Assembly: GCF_026343125.1 (NCBI RefSeq)
Contig: NZ_JAPEMB010000001.1
Coordinates: 2,170,001-2,234,000, forward strand
From: Streptomyces sp. NBC_00094
Lineage (GTDB): Bacteria > Actinomycetota > Actinomycetes > Streptomycetales > Streptomycetaceae
DNA: 64,000 nt
Direction of reading: 5' to 3'
Made by a program: the position numbers and the translations under genes. Below are positions 50,461-60,253 of the stretch, in pieces; the first letter of the stretch is position 1; each line of letters opens with the position of its first letter. The notes below the pieces were generated by a model that was not told the DNA's origin, made no database searches, and was given only the letters and a program-made list of their open reading frames with translations.

Positions 50461-52011
50461 TCAGCCGATGGCGGCGACGCGGTCGCGGTAGGTGCGGGCG
50501 GCCGCCGCGTCGCGGTACGGCTCCAGGCGGCGCTCGAAGTCGCGTACGTACTCCACGGCCCGCGCCGAGCGCATCTCGGAGGCCTGCTGGGCGGCCTCGG
50601 CGCCCAGCGCGCAGGCCTGGTCGAGCTCGCCGAGGGCGAGGCGGGAGGTGGCGAGGACGACCCGGCAGAAGAGCCGGCTGCGCGCGAAGCCGGGGGCGCG
50701 CAGCTGGAGGGCGCGCTCGGCATGCTGGGCCGCGGGCCGGTACTGCTGGAGGTCGCGGTGGCAGTGCCCGAGCTCGTCGGCGAGCTGGGCCTCGTCGAAC
50801 ATCCGGGCCCAGTACGGCACCTCGTCGCCGGGCCGGGCGGCTTCCAGGGCCCGCTCGGCCCGGACCAGGGAGGCGCTGCACGCGCGCGCCTCGCCGAGGA
50901 CCGCGTGCCCGCGGGCCTCGACGGCCTGGAGCATCGCCTGGACGACGGGCGGCGCCGCGGGCCCGACGCCCTGCTGGGCGACCCGGGCGAGCTGTACGGC
51001 CTCCCGCCCGTGGCCGAGGTAGACGGCCTGGCAGCTCATGGTGAGGAGCACGTACGAGCCGTAGGCCCGGTCCCCGGCCGCCTGCGCGAGGCGCAGCGCC
51101 TGGACGAAGTAGCGCTGGGCGAGGCCGTGGGCGGCGATGTCGTACGAGGTCCAGCCGGCGAGCCGGGTGAGGTCGGCGGCCGCGGCGAAGAGGCGGCGGC
51201 CGACGGACTCGCCGTAGGTGCCGCGCAGCATCGGCTCGGTCTCGTGCTCCAGGTAGCGGACGAGCGCCTGGCGGGCGTGACCACCGCCGTAGGCGTGGTC
51301 GAGGGTGCGGAAGAGCTCGCCGACCGAGCGGAGGGCGGCGATGTCGCCACTGGAGACCCGCTGGCCGGGCCCCCGGTCCGTACCGCGCTGCCGGGGCACG
51401 GAGAAGCGGCCCTGGGGCGGGACGCGCGGGTCGCCCGGGTCGCTCGGGATGCGCGGGTCGTGCGGGGTACGGGGTTCGTGCGGGGCACGGGAGTCTCCGG
51501 TGGGCGCGCCGGTGTTCCGGAGGCCGGGGCCGCCGGGCCGGCCGGGGGCTAGCTCGCCGCGCGCCACCCGGTCGTCGGCGCGGCCGATGAGCCAGTCGCG
51601 GCTGGGGACGACGAGCCCCGCCGGGGTGAAGGCGATCTTGCGGAGCTCGGCGTGGCTGCCGGAGTCCTTGCGCCACAGGCCGCTGACGATGTCGACGGCC
51701 TCCTCGGGGGTCGCCGCGAACTCCAGGCCCGCGTAGACCGGCGCGCAGGCGTCGAGACCGAGGTCCTGCGCGGAGAGGCGGCGGCCGAGGCGCCGGGTGA
51801 AGACCTCCGCGATGAGGGCGGGGGTGGTGCCGCGCGGCTGCTGGCCGCGGAGCCAGCGGGTCACGGAGGTCTTGTCGTACCGCAGGTCGAGGCCGTGCTC
51901 CAGACCGAGCTGGTCCACCCGTCTGGCGAGGCCCGCATTGGAGAACCCGGCTTCGGCGATGAGCGCGGCGAGCTGGCGGTTCGGGATGCGCTGCGGTGGT
52001 CGTTCCGTCAT
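50461..52011 (-). CDS. HTH and tetratricopeptide regulator, NsdA-like
   Basis: A 516-residue protein with an N-terminal helix-turn-helix-like part (about residues 10-95: LIAEAGFSNAGLARRV, KTSVTRWLRGQQPRG). A variable Pro/Arg/Asp-rich linker follows (about 165-230), then a C-terminal array of helical repeats like TPRs (about 240-510: AVYLGHGREAVQLARVAQQG, QYRPAAQHAERALQLR). This is the layout of the Streptomyces NsdA family, which holds back differentiation and antibiotic production. Family assignment is from layout, not alignment. It is divergent from lipB, separated by 358 bases. Confidence 0.75.
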   Translation of the reverse strand: MTERPPQRIPNRQLAALIAEAGFSNAGLARRVDQLGLEHGLDLRYDKTSVTRWLRGQQPRGTTPALIAEVFTRRLGRRLSAQDLGLDACAPVYAGLEFAATPEEAVDIVSGLWRKDSGSHAELRKIAFTPAGLVVPSRDWLIGRADDRVARGELAPGRPGGPGLRNTGAPTGDSRAPHEPRTPHDPRIPSDPGDPRVPPQGRFSVPRQRGTDRGPGQRVSSGDIAALRSVGELFRTLDHAYGGGHARQALVRYLEHETEPMLRGTYGESVGRRLFAAAADLTRLAGWTSYDIAAHGLAQRYFVQALRLAQAAGDRAYGSYVLLTMSCQAVYLGHGREAVQLARVAQQGVGPAAPPVVQAMLQAVEARGHAVLGEARACSASLVRAERALEAARPGDEVPYWARMFDEAQLADELGHCHRDLQQYRPAAQHAERALQLRAPGFARSRLFCRVVLATSRLALGELDQACALGAEAAQQASEMRSARAVEYVRDFERRLEPYRDAAAARTYRDRVAAIG

Positions 52012-52369
52012 CAGCTGTGCGGTCTCCTGCCTTCCGGGCCCAGGTGCAGCCCGTTCGGACCCTCATGGATCGGCGTGAATTTAGCGGTCTCCACGGCCCG
52101 TACCGCCACCTTCGCCCCACATTCATCCGATCGTGTGAGGATTGACGGCACCGCTGACGTAGCCGCCGCGGTCCTCCTGAGGGAGGGAGCGCCCCGACAG
52201 CGCCCGTAGGCGCACCACCAGGGGCGCATCTACACGCGTCCGCGGCCACCCCCGTACTGGTGTCCACGGCATCGCCGTACAGTGGCATGGGCGCGAATGA
52301 CGCATGGTGCCTCGCCGGCCCGGGATGATCCCCGGAACCCGGCCGCGGCACCCAGGAGGAGGCATGGCC
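52012..52369. other. Divergent control region between the regulator and lipB
   Basis: 358 bases, no gene seen. TACAGT at 52278-52283 may be the lipB -10. Before lipB there is a strong AGGAGGAGG (52354-52362). I could not define the leftward promoter. Confidence 0.45.
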
Positions 52370-53179
52370 GTGAGTGAGCTGCGATTCGTCCGCCTTGGAT
52401 TCGGCGCTGATGCCGTCGACTACCAGGCGGCCTGGGACAAGCAGCGCGAGGTGCACGCGGCCCGGTTCGCCGACGAGACCGCCGACACCTGCCTGCTCCT
52501 GGAGCATCCGCCGGTCTACACGGCCGGCCGGCGCACGGCGGAGAGCGAGCGCCCGCTCGACGGGACGCCCGTCGTGGACGTGGACCGCGGCGGCAAGATC
52601 ACCTGGCACGGCCCCGGCCAGCTGGTGGGCTACCCGATCATGAAGCTGCCCCGCCCGGTGGACGTCGTCGCGCACGTCCGCCGCCTGGAGGACGCCCTGA
52701 TCCGTACGGCCGCGGAGTTCGGCGTGGAGACGAGCCGGGTCGAGGGCCGCAGCGGTGTCTGGGTCCTCGGGGACCCGGTGGAGGACCGGCCGTCGATCGG
52801 CGGGCTCTCCCTCGACTTCGACCCCCGGCTGACCGACGAGGAGTTCGACCCGCGGCTGAACGGCCCGGAGTACGCCCCGTCCAACGCCGGCCAGCGCCGC
52901 GAGGACCGCAAGCTCGCCGCCATCGGCATCCGGGTCGCCAAGGGCGTCACCATGCACGGCTTCGCCCTCAACGTGAACCCCGACAACGCCTGGTTCGACC
53001 GCATCATCCCGTGCGGCATCCGCGACGCGGGCGTGACCTCGCTCGCCAACGAGCTGGGCCGGGACCTCACGATCGAGGAGGTGCTCCCGGTCGTGGAGCG
53101 CCACCTGCGGGAGGTCCTGGAGCAGGCGGAGCTCAAGCCGCGTGAGGTCGAGCGTCCGACGGAGCCCGCCCCCGTCTGA
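52370..53179 (+). CDS. lipB: Lipoyl(octanoyl) transferase
   Basis: Moves octanoate from acyl-carrier protein onto lipoyl domains, the first step of lipoate assembly. The 269-residue product has [56 protein letters not shown] with the catalytic Lys, and [12 protein letters not shown] with the active-site Cys. GTG 52370 is preferred to ATG 52364 because the GGAGG then lies seven rather than four bases upstream. lipA follows 112 bases on, completing the pathway. The AceE/SucB/LpdA complex encoded about 11-17 kb upstream is the main client. Confidence 0.94.
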   Translation: MSELRFVRLGFGADAVDYQAAWDKQREVHAARFADETADTCLLLEHPPVYTAGRRTAESERPLDGTPVVDVDRGGKITWHGPGQLVGYPIMKLPRPVDVVAHVRRLEDALIRTAAEFGVETSRVEGRSGVWVLGDPVEDRPSIGGLSLDFDPRLTDEEFDPRLNGPEYAPSNAGQRREDRKLAAIGIRVAKGVTMHGFALNVNPDNAWFDRIIPCGIRDAGVTSLANELGRDLTIEEVLPVVERHLREVLEQAELKPREVERPTEPAPV

Positions 53180-53291
53180 GGGGCGGTCTGAGGAATGCGG
53201 GGCTCTGGCCAGAGGTTGGCCAGAGGTAAGGCATGGGAAGCAACGGGCGTACTCTGGTGTGCGCCGAAGAATCGAAGCTACAGGAGCCGAT

Positions 53292-54260
53292 GTGTCCGCA
53301 GTCGCACCCGACGGACGCAAGATGCTGCGCCTGGAGGTCCGGAACGCCCAGACCCCCATCGAGCGCAAGCCCGAGTGGATCAAGACCCGCGCGAAAATGG
53401 GTCCCGAGTACACGAAGATGCAGAGCCTCGTGAAGAGCGAGGGTCTGCACACGGTCTGCCAGGAGGCGGGCTGTCCCAACATCTTCGAGTGCTGGGAGGA
53501 CCGCGAGGCGACCTTCCTCATCGGCGGCGACCAGTGCACCCGGCGCTGCGACTTCTGCCAGATCGACACGGGCAAGCCCGAGGCGCTGGACCGTGACGAG
53601 CCGCGCCGCGTGGGCGAGTCGGTCGTCACGATGGACCTGAACTACGCCACCATCACGGGCGTCGCGCGCGACGACCTGGAGGACGGCGGTGCCTGGCTGT
53701 ACGCGGAGACCGTGCGCCAGATCCACCAGCAGACGGCGGAGCGCGCCGAGGGCCGTACGAAGGTCGAGCTGCTCGCCCCCGACTTCAACGCGGTGCCGGA
53801 GCTCCTGGCGGAGGTCTTCGCCTCCCGCCCCGAGGTCTTCGCGCACAACGTGGAGACCGTGCCGCGGATCTTCAAGCGGATCCGTCCGGGCTTCCGTTAC
53901 GAGCGCTCGCTCGACGTCATCACGCAGGCGCGGGACTACGGTCTGGTCACGAAGTCCAACCTGATCCTCGGCATGGGCGAGACCCGCGAAGAGGTCAGCG
54001 AGGCACTGCGGCAGCTGCACGACGCGGGCTGCGAGCTCATCACGATCACGCAGTACCTGCGCCCCTCCGTCCGGCACCACCCCGTCGAGCGCTGGGTGAA
54101 GCCGCAGGAGTTCGTGGAGCTGAAGGAGGAGGCCGACGAGATCGGCTTCTCCGGTGTGATGTCGGGCCCGCTGGTCCGTTCCTCGTACCGCGCGGGCCGT
54201 CTGTTCCAGCAGGCGATCGAGAAGCGCGGCGCGGTGGACAACGCCACTCAGGCCGTGTGA
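53292..54260 (+). CDS. lipA: Lipoyl synthase
   Basis: Radical-SAM enzyme that inserts two sulfurs into protein-bound octanoyl chains. The 322-residue product has the auxiliary cluster motif CxxxxCxxxxxC ([13 protein letters not shown]) and the radical-[11 protein letters not shown], plus [14 protein letters not shown] and the late RSSYRAG whose Ser ligates the auxiliary cluster. GTG at 53292 has AGGAG five bases upstream; the frame extends back to 53142 without support. A short direct repeat (TGGCCAGAGG twice, about 53207-53226) lies between lipB and lipA. It needs Fe-S supply, for example from ErpA. Confidence 0.96.
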   Translation: MSAVAPDGRKMLRLEVRNAQTPIERKPEWIKTRAKMGPEYTKMQSLVKSEGLHTVCQEAGCPNIFECWEDREATFLIGGDQCTRRCDFCQIDTGKPEALDRDEPRRVGESVVTMDLNYATITGVARDDLEDGGAWLYAETVRQIHQQTAERAEGRTKVELLAPDFNAVPELLAEVFASRPEVFAHNVETVPRIFKRIRPGFRYERSLDVITQARDYGLVTKSNLILGMGETREEVSEALRQLHDAGCELITITQYLRPSVRHHPVERWVKPQEFVELKEEADEIGFSGVMSGPLVRSSYRAGRLFQQAIEKRGAVDNATQAV

Positions 54261-54301
54261 ATCGGCGCACAAGTGGTTACCGGCCGGTAGTGGCCGGATT
54301 C

Positions 54302-54351
54302 GACGCGGCCCGTACGACCCCGCAGCTCAGCGGGGACGTACGGGCCGCGTC
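54302..54351 (+). terminator. lipA terminator
   Basis: GACGCGGCCCGTACG (54302-54316) pairs perfectly with CGTACGGGCCGCGTC (54337-54351), with an inner CCCCG/CGGGG pair. It begins 42 bases after the lipA stop. Confidence 0.88.
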
Positions 54352-54399
54352 GTCGTTCCGCCGGCCGCGCGGTTGGCCGCACCAACGTTTCATCAGTGT

Positions 54400-54428
54400 T
54401 TGACCACCGGGTCACGCCCTGGTAACAC
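54400..54428 (+). promoter_or_regulatory. Probable promoter of the 71-residue protein gene
   Basis: TTGACC (54400-54405), a 17-base spacer and TAACAC (54423-54428) form a fair housekeeping promoter, giving a leader of about 80 bases before ATG 54516. Confidence 0.45.
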
Positions 54429-54515
54429 CGATCTGTGAGCCTGGTTTCACTCACCGCCACCACCCGCTCACATCCCCCCGCCTCGTCTCATCCGCAATCG
54501 AGGGAGGACCCCGAC

Positions 54516-54731
54516 ATGCCGGCCGCATCGACGCACGTCCGCGTCACCGCGATCCCGTCCGTCACCGACGCCCTGAAGGCCGTGGAGGCCCTGCTGCTCG
54601 GCGCCGGGCAGCGCACCGCCCGCCGCAACGCCTGGACCTCCGTGCTGGAGGACCGCCGCCACGCCAAGGACCGGGTCGAGGCCCAGCATGTGATGGAGGC
54701 CGCGTCGGGCCGCGCTTCCCGGGCCACGTAA
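54516..54731 (+). CDS. Small conserved protein (71 aa), unknown function
   Basis: A 71-residue basic, mostly helical protein (TDALKAVEALLLGAGQRTA, ARRNAWTSVLEDRRHAKDR). It has no membrane segment. The ribosome site is strong (GGGAGGA, seven bases before the ATG) and a promoter is visible upstream, so expression is likely. The gene sits between lipA and the DUF4191 gene, a place where Streptomyces genomes carry a conserved small gene. Function unknown. Confidence 0.75.
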   Translation: MPAASTHVRVTAIPSVTDALKAVEALLLGAGQRTARRNAWTSVLEDRRHAKDRVEAQHVMEAASGRASRAT

Positions 54732-54741
54732 ACTTCAGGAC

Positions 54742-55446
54742 ATGGCGAGGAAGGCAAACACTGGCAGCGCTGACGCTGCGAACCAGGGGCGACTCAAGCA
54801 GATCGCCCTCACGTACAAGATGACCCGAAAGGCGGACCCGAAGGTCGGTCTGATCGTCGCGGGCGTGGGCATCGGCGTACTCGGTGTCCTCCTCGCGATC
54901 GGCTTCCTCATCGGGCATCCGGTCTATCTGGGCATCCTGGGCTTCGTCCTGGCGCTCCTGGCGGCGGCCATCGTGTTCGGGCGGCGCGCCGAGCGCGCGG
55001 CCTTCGGGCAGATGGAGGGTCAGCCCGGCGCGGCGGCGGCGGTGCTGCAGAACGTCGGACGCGGTTGGACGACGACCCCCGCGGTCGCGATGAACCGCAG
55101 CCAGGACGTCGTGCACCGCGCGGTCGGGCGGGCCGGCATCGTGCTCGTGGCGGAGGGCAACCCGAACCGGGTGAAGACTCTGCTCGCGGCCGAGAAGAAG
55201 CGGATGAACCGCGTCGTGGTGGACGTGCCGGTGCACGACGTCATCGTCGGCGACGGCGAGGGCCTGGTGCCGCTCAAGAAGCTCCGTACGACCATGCTCA
55301 AGATGCCCCGGGTCCTCACCGGCCCGCAGGTCACCGCGGCCAACGACCGGCTGCGGGCGATGGGCGACCTCATGAGCAACATGCCGCTGCCGAAGGGTCC
55401 GATGCCGAAGGGCATGCGGATGCCGCGCGGCGGAAAGATGCGCTGA
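54742..55446 (+). CDS. DUF4191 membrane protein
   Basis: A 234-residue protein with a basic N-terminus, two adjacent membrane helices (about residues 35-78: GLIVAGVGIGVLGVLLAIGF and YLGILGFVLALLAAAIVF) and a cytosolic C-terminal domain. The end is Met/Pro/Lys-rich (PLPKGPMPKGMRMPRGG). This matches actinobacterial DUF4191, conserved near lipA in mycobacteria as well; function unknown. TAAACT (54729-54734) lies seven bases before the ATG and no Shine-Dalgarno is properly placed, so it may also be made from a leaderless transcript. Confidence 0.87.
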   Translation: MARKANTGSADAANQGRLKQIALTYKMTRKADPKVGLIVAGVGIGVLGVLLAIGFLIGHPVYLGILGFVLALLAAAIVFGRRAERAAFGQMEGQPGAAAAVLQNVGRGWTTTPAVAMNRSQDVVHRAVGRAGIVLVAEGNPNRVKTLLAAEKKRMNRVVVDVPVHDVIVGDGEGLVPLKKLRTTMLKMPRVLTGPQVTAANDRLRAMGDLMSNMPLPKGPMPKGMRMPRGGKMR

Positions 55447-55474
55447 CGCGCCCGACCGAACGACCGCCTCGACG

Positions 55475-55512
55475 GAGAAGGGCCCCGGACCACACGGTCC
55501 GGGGCCCTTCTC
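55475..55512. terminator. Strong hairpin between DUF4191 and RDD genes
   Basis: GAGAAGGGCCCCGGACC (55475-55491) and GGTCCGGGGCCCTTCTC (55496-55512) are exact complements with a four-base loop, between convergent genes. Confidence 0.92.
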
Positions 55513-55535
55513 TCGTACCGCTCGTCCCCACGGGA

Positions 55536-56003
55536 TCAGATACGGACCTGGACGGCGCCTGAGAGGCGGTCGTGGAGGCCGCGGCCGTCACGGTCCCAGA
55601 TGAGGGCCGGGATGGCCAGGCAGACGAGTACGGAGCGGATCACCACGCGCGGGAAGCCGAGCCGGCCGCCCCGTGCGGAGACGACCCGCAGGCCGAAGAG
55701 GCGCTTGCCCGGCGTCGAGCCGACGGTGCCGACCGTCAGGACGCTCAGGACGAGCAGGATGACGAGGGCCCAGTTGCCGGTGGCCTGGTTGTAGCCGTCG
55801 GTGATCAGGCCGTATGCGATCAGGAGGCAGAGCGCCCAGTCGACGGCGAGGGCGCCGAGACGGCGCCCGGGGCGGGCGATCGAACCGGGTCCCTCCTCGG
55901 GCAGTCCCAGCTGCCGACCCCGGTAACCGAAGTCCACGCCTGCTTGCTCCGCCGCGGCACGGGGGCCGGAGAGCCACGATCCGAGTGCTTGCCTGTTGTC
56001 CAC
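55536..56003 (-). CDS. RDD-family membrane protein
   Basis: A 155-residue membrane protein. The RDD signature is seen as [23 protein letters not shown] in the first helix; a second helix reads [18 protein letters not shown], then [13 protein letters not shown] with the conserved basic residues, and a last helix [17 protein letters not shown] followed by [13 protein letters not shown] proteins are of varied or unknown function, some linked to Na+/H+ exchange. The GTG at 56003 has TACCGT (56015-56010) six bases upstream on the minus strand and no ribosome site, so it is probably leaderless. It is divergent from glnA. Confidence 0.88.
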   Translation of the reverse strand: MDNRQALGSWLSGPRAAAEQAGVDFGYRGRQLGLPEEGPGSIARPGRRLGALAVDWALCLLIAYGLITDGYNQATGNWALVILLVLSVLTVGTVGSTPGKRLFGLRVVSARGGRLGFPRVVIRSVLVCLAIPALIWDRDGRGLHDRLSGAVQVRI

Positions 56004-56087
56004 CCGACCACGGTACTGCGCCCGTTTTCGATCACTTCCGTCCGGGTCGGTCCAGGCACGCCGGAGAGCGGCACACACCCACTCCGG

Positions 56088-56125
56088 TTAACTTCGACGA
56101 AACAAATGGGTCATGCTGGAGAAAT
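56088..56125 (+). promoter_or_regulatory. GlnR box upstream of glnA
   Basis: TTAAC-N6-GAAAC-N6-GTCAT-N6-GAAAT at 56088-56125 matches the GlnR consensus gTnAC-N6-GAAAC repeated, with the exact 11-base half-site spacing. A -10 TATGGT (56136-56141) follows. GlnR activates glnA under nitrogen limitation in Streptomyces. Confidence 0.85.
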
Positions 56126-56224
56126 CCCGTCTGCCTATGGTCGGGTCCAGCGTGTGCCACTGCACTGGCCGCACAACCGAGCTGCAACCCCGCCCCTCCC
56201 CGGGCCGGGAGTAGGAGGAGTGGG

Positions 56225-57649
<1,425 letters not shown>

Positions 57650-57690
57650 GCCGGACGTTCGGCCGCCAAGCCGGACGCGCCTCACGAACG

Positions 57691-57728
57691 AAGGCCGCCG
57701 CACCCGGAGCTCCGGGTGCGGCGGCCTT
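57691..57728 (+). terminator. glnA terminator (38-base perfect palindrome)
   Basis: AAGGCCGCCGCACCCGGAG (57691-57709) is followed directly by its reverse complement (57710-57728). It lies between glnA and the convergent small gene. Confidence 0.92.
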
Positions 57729-57752
57729 CGCCGTCTCCTGGTCCCTTCCGGG

Positions 57753-58028
57753 TCAGCGCCCGTAGCGGATCAGGGCGCGGACCATGCGGCAGGTGGTGTC
57801 GGAGGGCGGGTGGATGCCGATGCCGGCCGCTGTCGTGCGTATCGTCGCGTTCGTGGCCTTCGACGGGATGTAGACCCCGGCGTCGAGCAGGGCGATCGCA
57901 AGACGCATGGCCTTCAGGCGGCGGTTGTGCGTCACGTACCACTCGCGGGGGCGGCCCGCGGGGAGCGGCTTCCTCTGGAGCGGCTTCCAGGGTTCGAGGG
58001 ACGGTGTCCGGATCACGGCGAGAGCCAT
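57753..58028 (-). CDS. Small basic protein (91 aa), probably DNA-damage inducible
   Basis: A 91-residue basic protein (about 15 Arg/Lys) without membrane segments. It starts MALAVIRTPSLEPWKPLQR, with a central REWYVTHNRRLKAMRLAIALLDAG helix region and a Thr-rich stretch. The Shine-Dalgarno is strong (AGGAGG before the ATG at 58028). Upstream at 58113-58091 is a close match to the PafBC-dependent promoter of damage genes. I do not recognise the protein; basic charge and regulation would fit a DNA- or RNA-binding role in damage response, which is inference. Confidence 0.78.
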   Translation of the reverse strand: MALAVIRTPSLEPWKPLQRKPLPAGRPREWYVTHNRRLKAMRLAIALLDAGVYIPSKATNATIRTTAAGIGIHPPSDTTCRMVRALIRYGR

Positions 58029-58090
58029 GGGCTACCTCCTGGCGAACGGCGGGGTGCGGGCCCTCCCCGGGACCCTCACCTTCACCCCTT

Positions 58091-58113
58091 ATTTTAGTGG
58101 CCCCCACTGACAA
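58091..58113 (-). promoter_or_regulatory. RecA-NDp/PafBC-type DNA-damage promoter
   Basis: On the minus strand TTGTCAGTGG (58113-58104), seven bases, then TAAAAT (58096-58091). This matches the LexA-independent damage promoter of actinobacteria (TTGTCRGTG...TAnnnT, spacing as in mycobacterial recA P1). It would drive the 91-residue protein gene with a leader of about 56 bases. Confidence 0.75.
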
Positions 58114-58177
58114 TCGCCCCTGGCCAGACAGGGTTTAGGGGGTGGTGGAGAGCGGCCTGGGGGGTACCGTGGGCGGC

Positions 58178-58537
58178 ATGGAGATCTGGATCAATCCCGC
58201 CTGTTCCAAGTGCCGCAGCGCCCTCACCCTGCTCGACGCGGAGGGCGCCGAGTACACCGTGCGCCGCTACCTGGAGGACGTGCCCACACCCGACGAGATC
58301 CGGCAGGTCCTCGACCGGCTCGGACTCGAACCGTGGGACATCACGCGGACGCAGGAGGCGGTCGCCACGGAGCTCGGGGTGAAGGAGTGGCCCCGGGACG
58401 CGGCCCACCGCGACCGGTGGATCGAGGCGCTCGCCGGGCACCCCAAGCTGATCCAGCGGCCGATCATCACGGCGGAGGACGGCACGGCCGTCGTGGCCCG
58501 GTCGGAGGAGGCCGTGCGGGACGCCCTGTCCCGTTGA
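58178..58537 (+). CDS. ArsC/Spx-family (arsenate reductase-like) protein
   Basis: A 119-residue thioredoxin-fold protein. The N-terminus is MEIWINPACSKCRSAL with a CxxC at residues 9 and 12, followed by the ArsC features YLEDVPTPDEI, EWPRDAAHRDRWIEALA, and LIQRPIITAEDG with the conserved Arg. It could be a glutaredoxin-dependent arsenate reductase or a Spx-like redox regulator; the C-terminal RPI segment favours ArsC-like. TACCGT (58165-58170) lies seven bases before the ATG with no Shine-Dalgarno (probably leaderless). It is divergent from the damage-type gene. Confidence 0.9.
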   Translation: MEIWINPACSKCRSALTLLDAEGAEYTVRRYLEDVPTPDEIRQVLDRLGLEPWDITRTQEAVATELGVKEWPRDAAHRDRWIEALAGHPKLIQRPIITAEDGTAVVARSEEAVRDALSR

Positions 58538-58584
58538 GTCCGTCGGTGGTACGGGGAGGGCCTCAGGGCCCGGGAGGGAGCGCG

Positions 58585-60039
58585 GTGAGCGGGACGACGG
58601 GTGGAGGGCCCGACGGGCTCGGGGTCGATCTGCATCTGGAGCTCGGTGCGGGCGGCAGCCGGCGGGCCCTGCTCATCGGGGCCCTGCGCGAGGCCGTACG
58701 CGGTGGGCGACTGGCGCCCGGGACGCGACTGCCGCCCTACCGGTCGCTCGCCGCCGACCTCGGGATCGCCCGGAACACCGTCGCCGACGCCTACGCAGAG
58801 CTGGTCGCCGAGGGCTGGCTGACCTCCCGCCAGGGCTCCGGGACCCGGGTGGCCGAGCAGGTCTCCGCCCCCGCCCCGGGGCCGGTGCGACCCGCCGCGC
58901 CGCCACCGCTCCCGTACGACCTCGTCCAGGGCAAGCCCGACCCCGGCGCCTTCCCGCGCGCGGCCTGGCTGGCGGCGGCCCGGCGGGCGCTGACGGCCGC
59001 GCCGCACGAGGCCTTCGGGACCGGGGACCCGCGCGGCCGGATCGAACTGCGCCGGGCTCTCGCCGCGTACCTCGCCCGCGTCCGGGGCGTACGGACCACC
59101 CCGGACCGGATCGTGGTCTGCTCCGGCACCGCGCACGCCCTGCGGCTGCTCGCGCGCGTGACCCGGGGAACCCCGCCCCCGCCCTGGGCCGTCGAGGCGT
59201 ACGGGCTCCCCTTCCACCGGGGGCTGTTCGGCGAGGCGGGCGTCGGCACGGTGCCGGTCACCGTCGACGGGGACGGGGCGCGGATCGCGGAGATCCCCCC
59301 GGAGGCGGGCGCCGTCCTGCTCACCCCCGCCCATCAGTTCCCCACCGGCGGACCGCTGCACCCCGAGCGCCGGGCCGGCGTCCTGGAGTGGGCCCGCCGG
59401 ACCGGCGGGCTGGTCGTGGAGGACGACTACGACGGGGAGTTCCGCTACGACCGGCGCCCCGTGGGGGCCGTCCAGGGCCTCGACCCCGAGCGGACGGTCT
59501 TCCTCGGCTCCCTCAGCAAGAGCCTCTCCCCCGCGCTGCGGATCGGCTGGATGTGCCTGCCGACGACGCTCGTCGACGGGGTCGTCGCGGCGAAGGGCGT
59601 GCGCGAACCGTACGCCTCGGCGACGGAGCAGCTCACGTTCGCGGACTTCCTCGACTCCGGCGCCTACGACCGGCACGTCCGGCGGATGCGGCAGCGCCAC
59701 CGCGTGCGGCGCGACCGACTGGTGTCGGTGCTCGCGGAGCGGGTTCCGGGGGTACGGGTGACGGGGCTCGCCGCCGGGCTGCACGCCGTCGTGGAACTGC
59801 CCCCGGGCACCGAACGGTCCGCCGTCACCGCCGCGGCCCGGCACGGGGTCGCCGTGGAGGGCCTGTCGGACTACCGGCACCCGGAGGCACGGGGCCCCGC
59901 CCTCCCCGACGGCCTCGTCGTCGGCTACGCCACGCCACCGGAACGGCTGTACGGAGCGGCCCTGGACGCCCTGTGCGACGCCCTGTGCGACACCTTGGGG
60001 CCGACGGTGCTCGGCGCGCCGGCAGGGCCTTCGTCCTGA
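58585..60039 (+). CDS. MocR/PdxR-type GntR regulator with aminotransferase domain
   Basis: A 484-residue transcription factor. The N-terminal GntR HTH (about residues 25-95) reads GRLAPGTRLPPYRSLAADLGIARNTVADAY. The C-terminal fold-type-I aminotransferase domain (about 115-480) has LTPAHQFPTGG, DDYDGEFRYDRRP and the PLP lysine K312 in GSLSKSLSPALRIGW. MocR proteins sense PLP or amino-compound adducts and usually regulate a neighbouring gene; PdxR ones control PLP synthesis, but no pdxST is here. The GTG start has GGGAGGGAG 5 bases upstream. It comes 47 bases after the ArsC-like gene. Confidence 0.9.
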   Translation: MSGTTGGGPDGLGVDLHLELGAGGSRRALLIGALREAVRGGRLAPGTRLPPYRSLAADLGIARNTVADAYAELVAEGWLTSRQGSGTRVAEQVSAPAPGPVRPAAPPPLPYDLVQGKPDPGAFPRAAWLAAARRALTAAPHEAFGTGDPRGRIELRRALAAYLARVRGVRTTPDRIVVCSGTAHALRLLARVTRGTPPPPWAVEAYGLPFHRGLFGEAGVGTVPVTVDGDGARIAEIPPEAGAVLLTPAHQFPTGGPLHPERRAGVLEWARRTGGLVVEDDYDGEFRYDRRPVGAVQGLDPERTVFLGSLSKSLSPALRIGWMCLPTTLVDGVVAAKGVREPYASATEQLTFADFLDSGAYDRHVRRMRQRHRVRRDRLVSVLAERVPGVRVTGLAAGLHAVVELPPGTERSAVTAAARHGVAVEGLSDYRHPEARGPALPDGLVVGYATPPERLYGAALDALCDALCDTLGPTVLGAPAGPSS

Positions 60040-60144
60040 CGCGTTCGGCCTGGAGTACGGCGAGACCGAGCGCTGGGGGGTGTCGTGTCGATCAAGTCGG
60101 ATCAGGGAGCGGTGTCTGGTGCCGTGGATCGCAAGGCGGAGGAG

Positions 60145-60177
60145 GGAGTCATGGCGGAGTCATGGCGGAGTCATGGC
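60145..60177. repeat. Perfect 11-base tandem triplicate
   Basis: GGAGTCATGGC is repeated three times without a gap. It lies in the 214-base space between the convergent MocR and Gfo/Idh genes, which otherwise shows no gene. Confidence 0.9.
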
Positions 60178-60253
60178 GAGTGACGACAACGCGGCGAGGC
60201 ACGGTGCCAGGCCCCGCGAGCCCGGCCTGATCGACACGACACCCCCCAGGCCC

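Noticed and set aside
47828..53629. A 1933-codon open frame on the minus strand
   Set aside because: It runs antisense through the TIGR01777, FAD oxidoreductase, lipB and lipA genes and encodes low-complexity Arg/Pro-rich sequence, typical of a high-GC shadow frame.
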